Source of the DNA: Thermoanaerobacterales bacterium | Lineage (GTDB): Bacteria > Bacillota > Thermosediminibacteria > Thermosediminibacterales > Tepidanaerobacteraceae | NCBI GenBank assembly: GCA_012841995.1 | Contig: DUTQ01000085.1 | Location: forward strand, 1-6,062 | Length of the DNA: 6,062 nucleotides | Direction: 5' to 3' | Made by a program: the position numbers and the translations under genes | Notes under the pieces: model-generated | The model's input: the letters and a program-made list of their open reading frames with translations, nothing else | The model's database searches: none | Told to the model about the DNA's origin: nothing | Shown: in pieces, positions 5,326 to 6,062 of the stretch | How positions within the stretch are numbered: the stretch's first letter is position 1 | How the letters are laid out: every line of letters begins with the position of its first letter

Positions 5326-5946
5326 TTATTCCTCCCATCTAAAACTAATATTATCGATTGGGATATCAAACTGCTTGCTAATACTTTGTTTTACACATAA
5401 TAGGTTTTCATCAAGGATTTCTCGATTATTTTTAGAATTATCCGTGATAATTTCTTCATCATTTAATTCAATTGAAACCTTCTCTATTTTTATGTTTTCA
5501 TTATTTTCTTTTGCAGCTTGGGAAAAAACTACATCTAACCTATCAAATTTAATATTATTATTTGTTTTATCCTTCTGTAATTTCGTATCAATTTTTTTAA
5601 TCTCGTATGGAACTAACTGTTTGATAATTTCACTTATATAAATATCTATGTTTCTCTTATACTCTTTTATAGCAAGTTCTTCATTTTTTTCTTTAAAAAA
5701 TTCAGCTTTCTGCAAGAACTCTTCATTGTCTAAACGAATTTTACTTTCTAAAATTTGTTCATTTATATTAAAATTCTGATTAAATAGACCCAACAGTGGT
5801 GAGATTATTGAAATCATAACAACTAAGCCCGATAAAACCTTAGCATATCTTAGAAAACGCTTATTTGGCATCAATGCATCAATAAAAGTAACTAAAATAA
5901 CAACTATTACTATTTGTTTAATCCAATTGCTTATGCCTTTCAACAT
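5326..5946 (-). CDS. spoIIIAF: SpoIIIAF, stage III sporulation protein AF
   Basis: A 206-residue protein of the mother-cell side of the SpoIIIA-SpoIIQ channel that keeps the engulfed forespore active. Two membrane helices (about residues 8-26 and 36-56) flank a short loop with the MPNKRFLRYAKVLSGL signature typical of the family. A charged, probably helical linker (about 60-125) follows, then a soluble C-terminal domain (about 135-206) ending in an amphipathic helix and the strand ISFRW. In studied species this domain has a ring-building fold related to secretion-system ring proteins; that is family knowledge. The start is the ATG at 5946, with AGGTGA four to five bases upstream overlapping the spoIIIAE stop. 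The frame stays open further upstream, but that extension is a cysteine-rich shadow of spoIIIAE and lacks a ribosome binding site. It ends two bases before the probable spoIIIAG start. Confidence 0.9.
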   Translation of the reverse strand: MLKGISNWIKQIVIVVILVTFIDALMPNKRFLRYAKVLSGLVVMISIISPLLGLFNQNFNINEQILESKIRLDNEEFLQKAEFFKEKNEELAIKEYKRNIDIYISEIIKQLVPYEIKKIDTKLQKDKTNNNIKFDRLDVVFSQAAKENNENIKIEKVSIELNDEEIITDNSKNNREILDENLLCVKQSISKQFDIPIDNISFRWEE

Positions 5947-5951
5947 TAGTT

Positions 5952-6062
5952 TCACCTCATTATTGCAGTAATGTCGCCAGCTGTCATTACAACAGTGATT
6001 GCAATAAAAAACATTATTGCAACAGAAGCAACACAAACAAATATTAACATAAGAGAGTTTCC
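5952..6062 (-). CDS. spoIIIAE: SpoIIIAE, C-terminal fragment (stage III sporulation protein AE)
   Basis: Partial gene: only the last 36 codons and the TGA stop are in the window; the rest lies beyond the right edge. The visible peptide is one hydrophobic segment (about residues 4-27 of the fragment, rich in L, I, V, F, A) followed by a short polar tail ending in GDITAIMR. SpoIIIAE is a multi-pass mother-cell membrane protein of the SpoIIIA-SpoIIQ channel, and a final membrane helix with a short tail suits its C-terminus. The identification rests mainly on position: this frame ends directly before spoIIIAF, where spoIIIAE sits in the conserved AA-AH order. The stop codon TGA is part of the AGGTGA ribosome binding site of spoIIIAF, which suggests coupled translation. 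The fragment alone would not be enough to name the family. Confidence 0.8.
   Translation of the reverse strand, partial: GNSLMLIFVCVASVAIMFFIAITVVMTAGDITAIMR

Noticed and set aside
5297..5641. Plus-strand open frame opposite spoIIIAF and spoIIIAG, hydrophobic and serine/leucine rich.
   Set aside because: Composition is typical of an antisense shadow of lysine/glutamate-rich genes; no family resemblance or ribosome binding site.
5643..5673. Sigma-E-like boxes inside spoIIIAF (GCTATAAA, 15 bases, CATAGATA on the minus strand), which could be an internal promoter for spoIIIAG-AH.
   Set aside because: An internal promoter is reported in the B. subtilis spoIIIA locus, but this -35 box matches poorly and AT-rich coding sequence gives such matches by chance.
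5947..6036. Cysteine-rich N-terminal extension of the spoIIIAF frame (MCCFCCNN...), which could look like a metal-binding peptide.
   Set aside because: It is the out-of-frame reading of the spoIIIAE end, with no ribosome binding site; the real start at 5946 has a good one.

Overview
The window is an AT-rich stretch in which every recognisable gene lies on the minus strand, so transcription runs from right to left. Strong AGGAG/GGAGG ribosome binding sites, several TTG starts and a spoIIIA operon point to an endospore-forming low-GC Firmicute. The asp23-amaP-DUF2273-nusB-xseA-xseB-ispA order, without the accBC and folD genes found here in Bacillus subtilis, fits Clostridia better than Bacilli. 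I cannot name a genus from the sequence.

Layout, in the direction of transcription. (1) 6062-4165: the distal half of the spoIIIA sporulation operon. It holds the last 36 codons of spoIIIAE, then spoIIIAF, spoIIIAG and spoIIIAH, nearly gapless. These encode parts of the mother-cell half of the channel that links mother cell and engulfed forespore. (2) 4164-4090: a short gap with no terminator but a very good extended -10 vegetative promoter. (3) 4089-2873: an envelope module of Asp23 (cytosolic), AmaP (its two-pass membrane anchor) and a small DUF2273 membrane protein, with a GC-rich hairpin between asp23 and amaP. (4) 2858-104: housekeeping genes nusB (transcription antitermination), xseA and xseB (the two exonuclease VII subunits) and ispA (farnesyl diphosphate synthase), tightly packed with overlapping stops and ribosome binding sites. 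(5) 103-1: a strong intrinsic terminator that works in the plus direction, so a gene or RNA left of the window probably converges on ispA.

The genes form two transcription units that may be partly fused: a sporulation unit and a growth unit with its own promoter, with nothing visible to stop sporulation transcripts running into the growth genes. Start codons needed care. nusB and xseA begin with TTG, and spoIIIAG and ispA probably do too; for spoIIIAG the in-frame upstream ATG has no ribosome binding site.

The most interesting pattern is that five consecutive products (SpoIIIAF, SpoIIIAG, SpoIIIAH, Asp23, AmaP) end their folded domain with a similar amphipathic helix, then a G/D-[IL]-[PST]-[VI] turn, then a short strand. 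This may mean that the sporulation ring proteins and the Asp23 family share a fold element. Otherwise the genes belong to known families, and I see no mobile element, CRISPR array, tRNA or rRNA.
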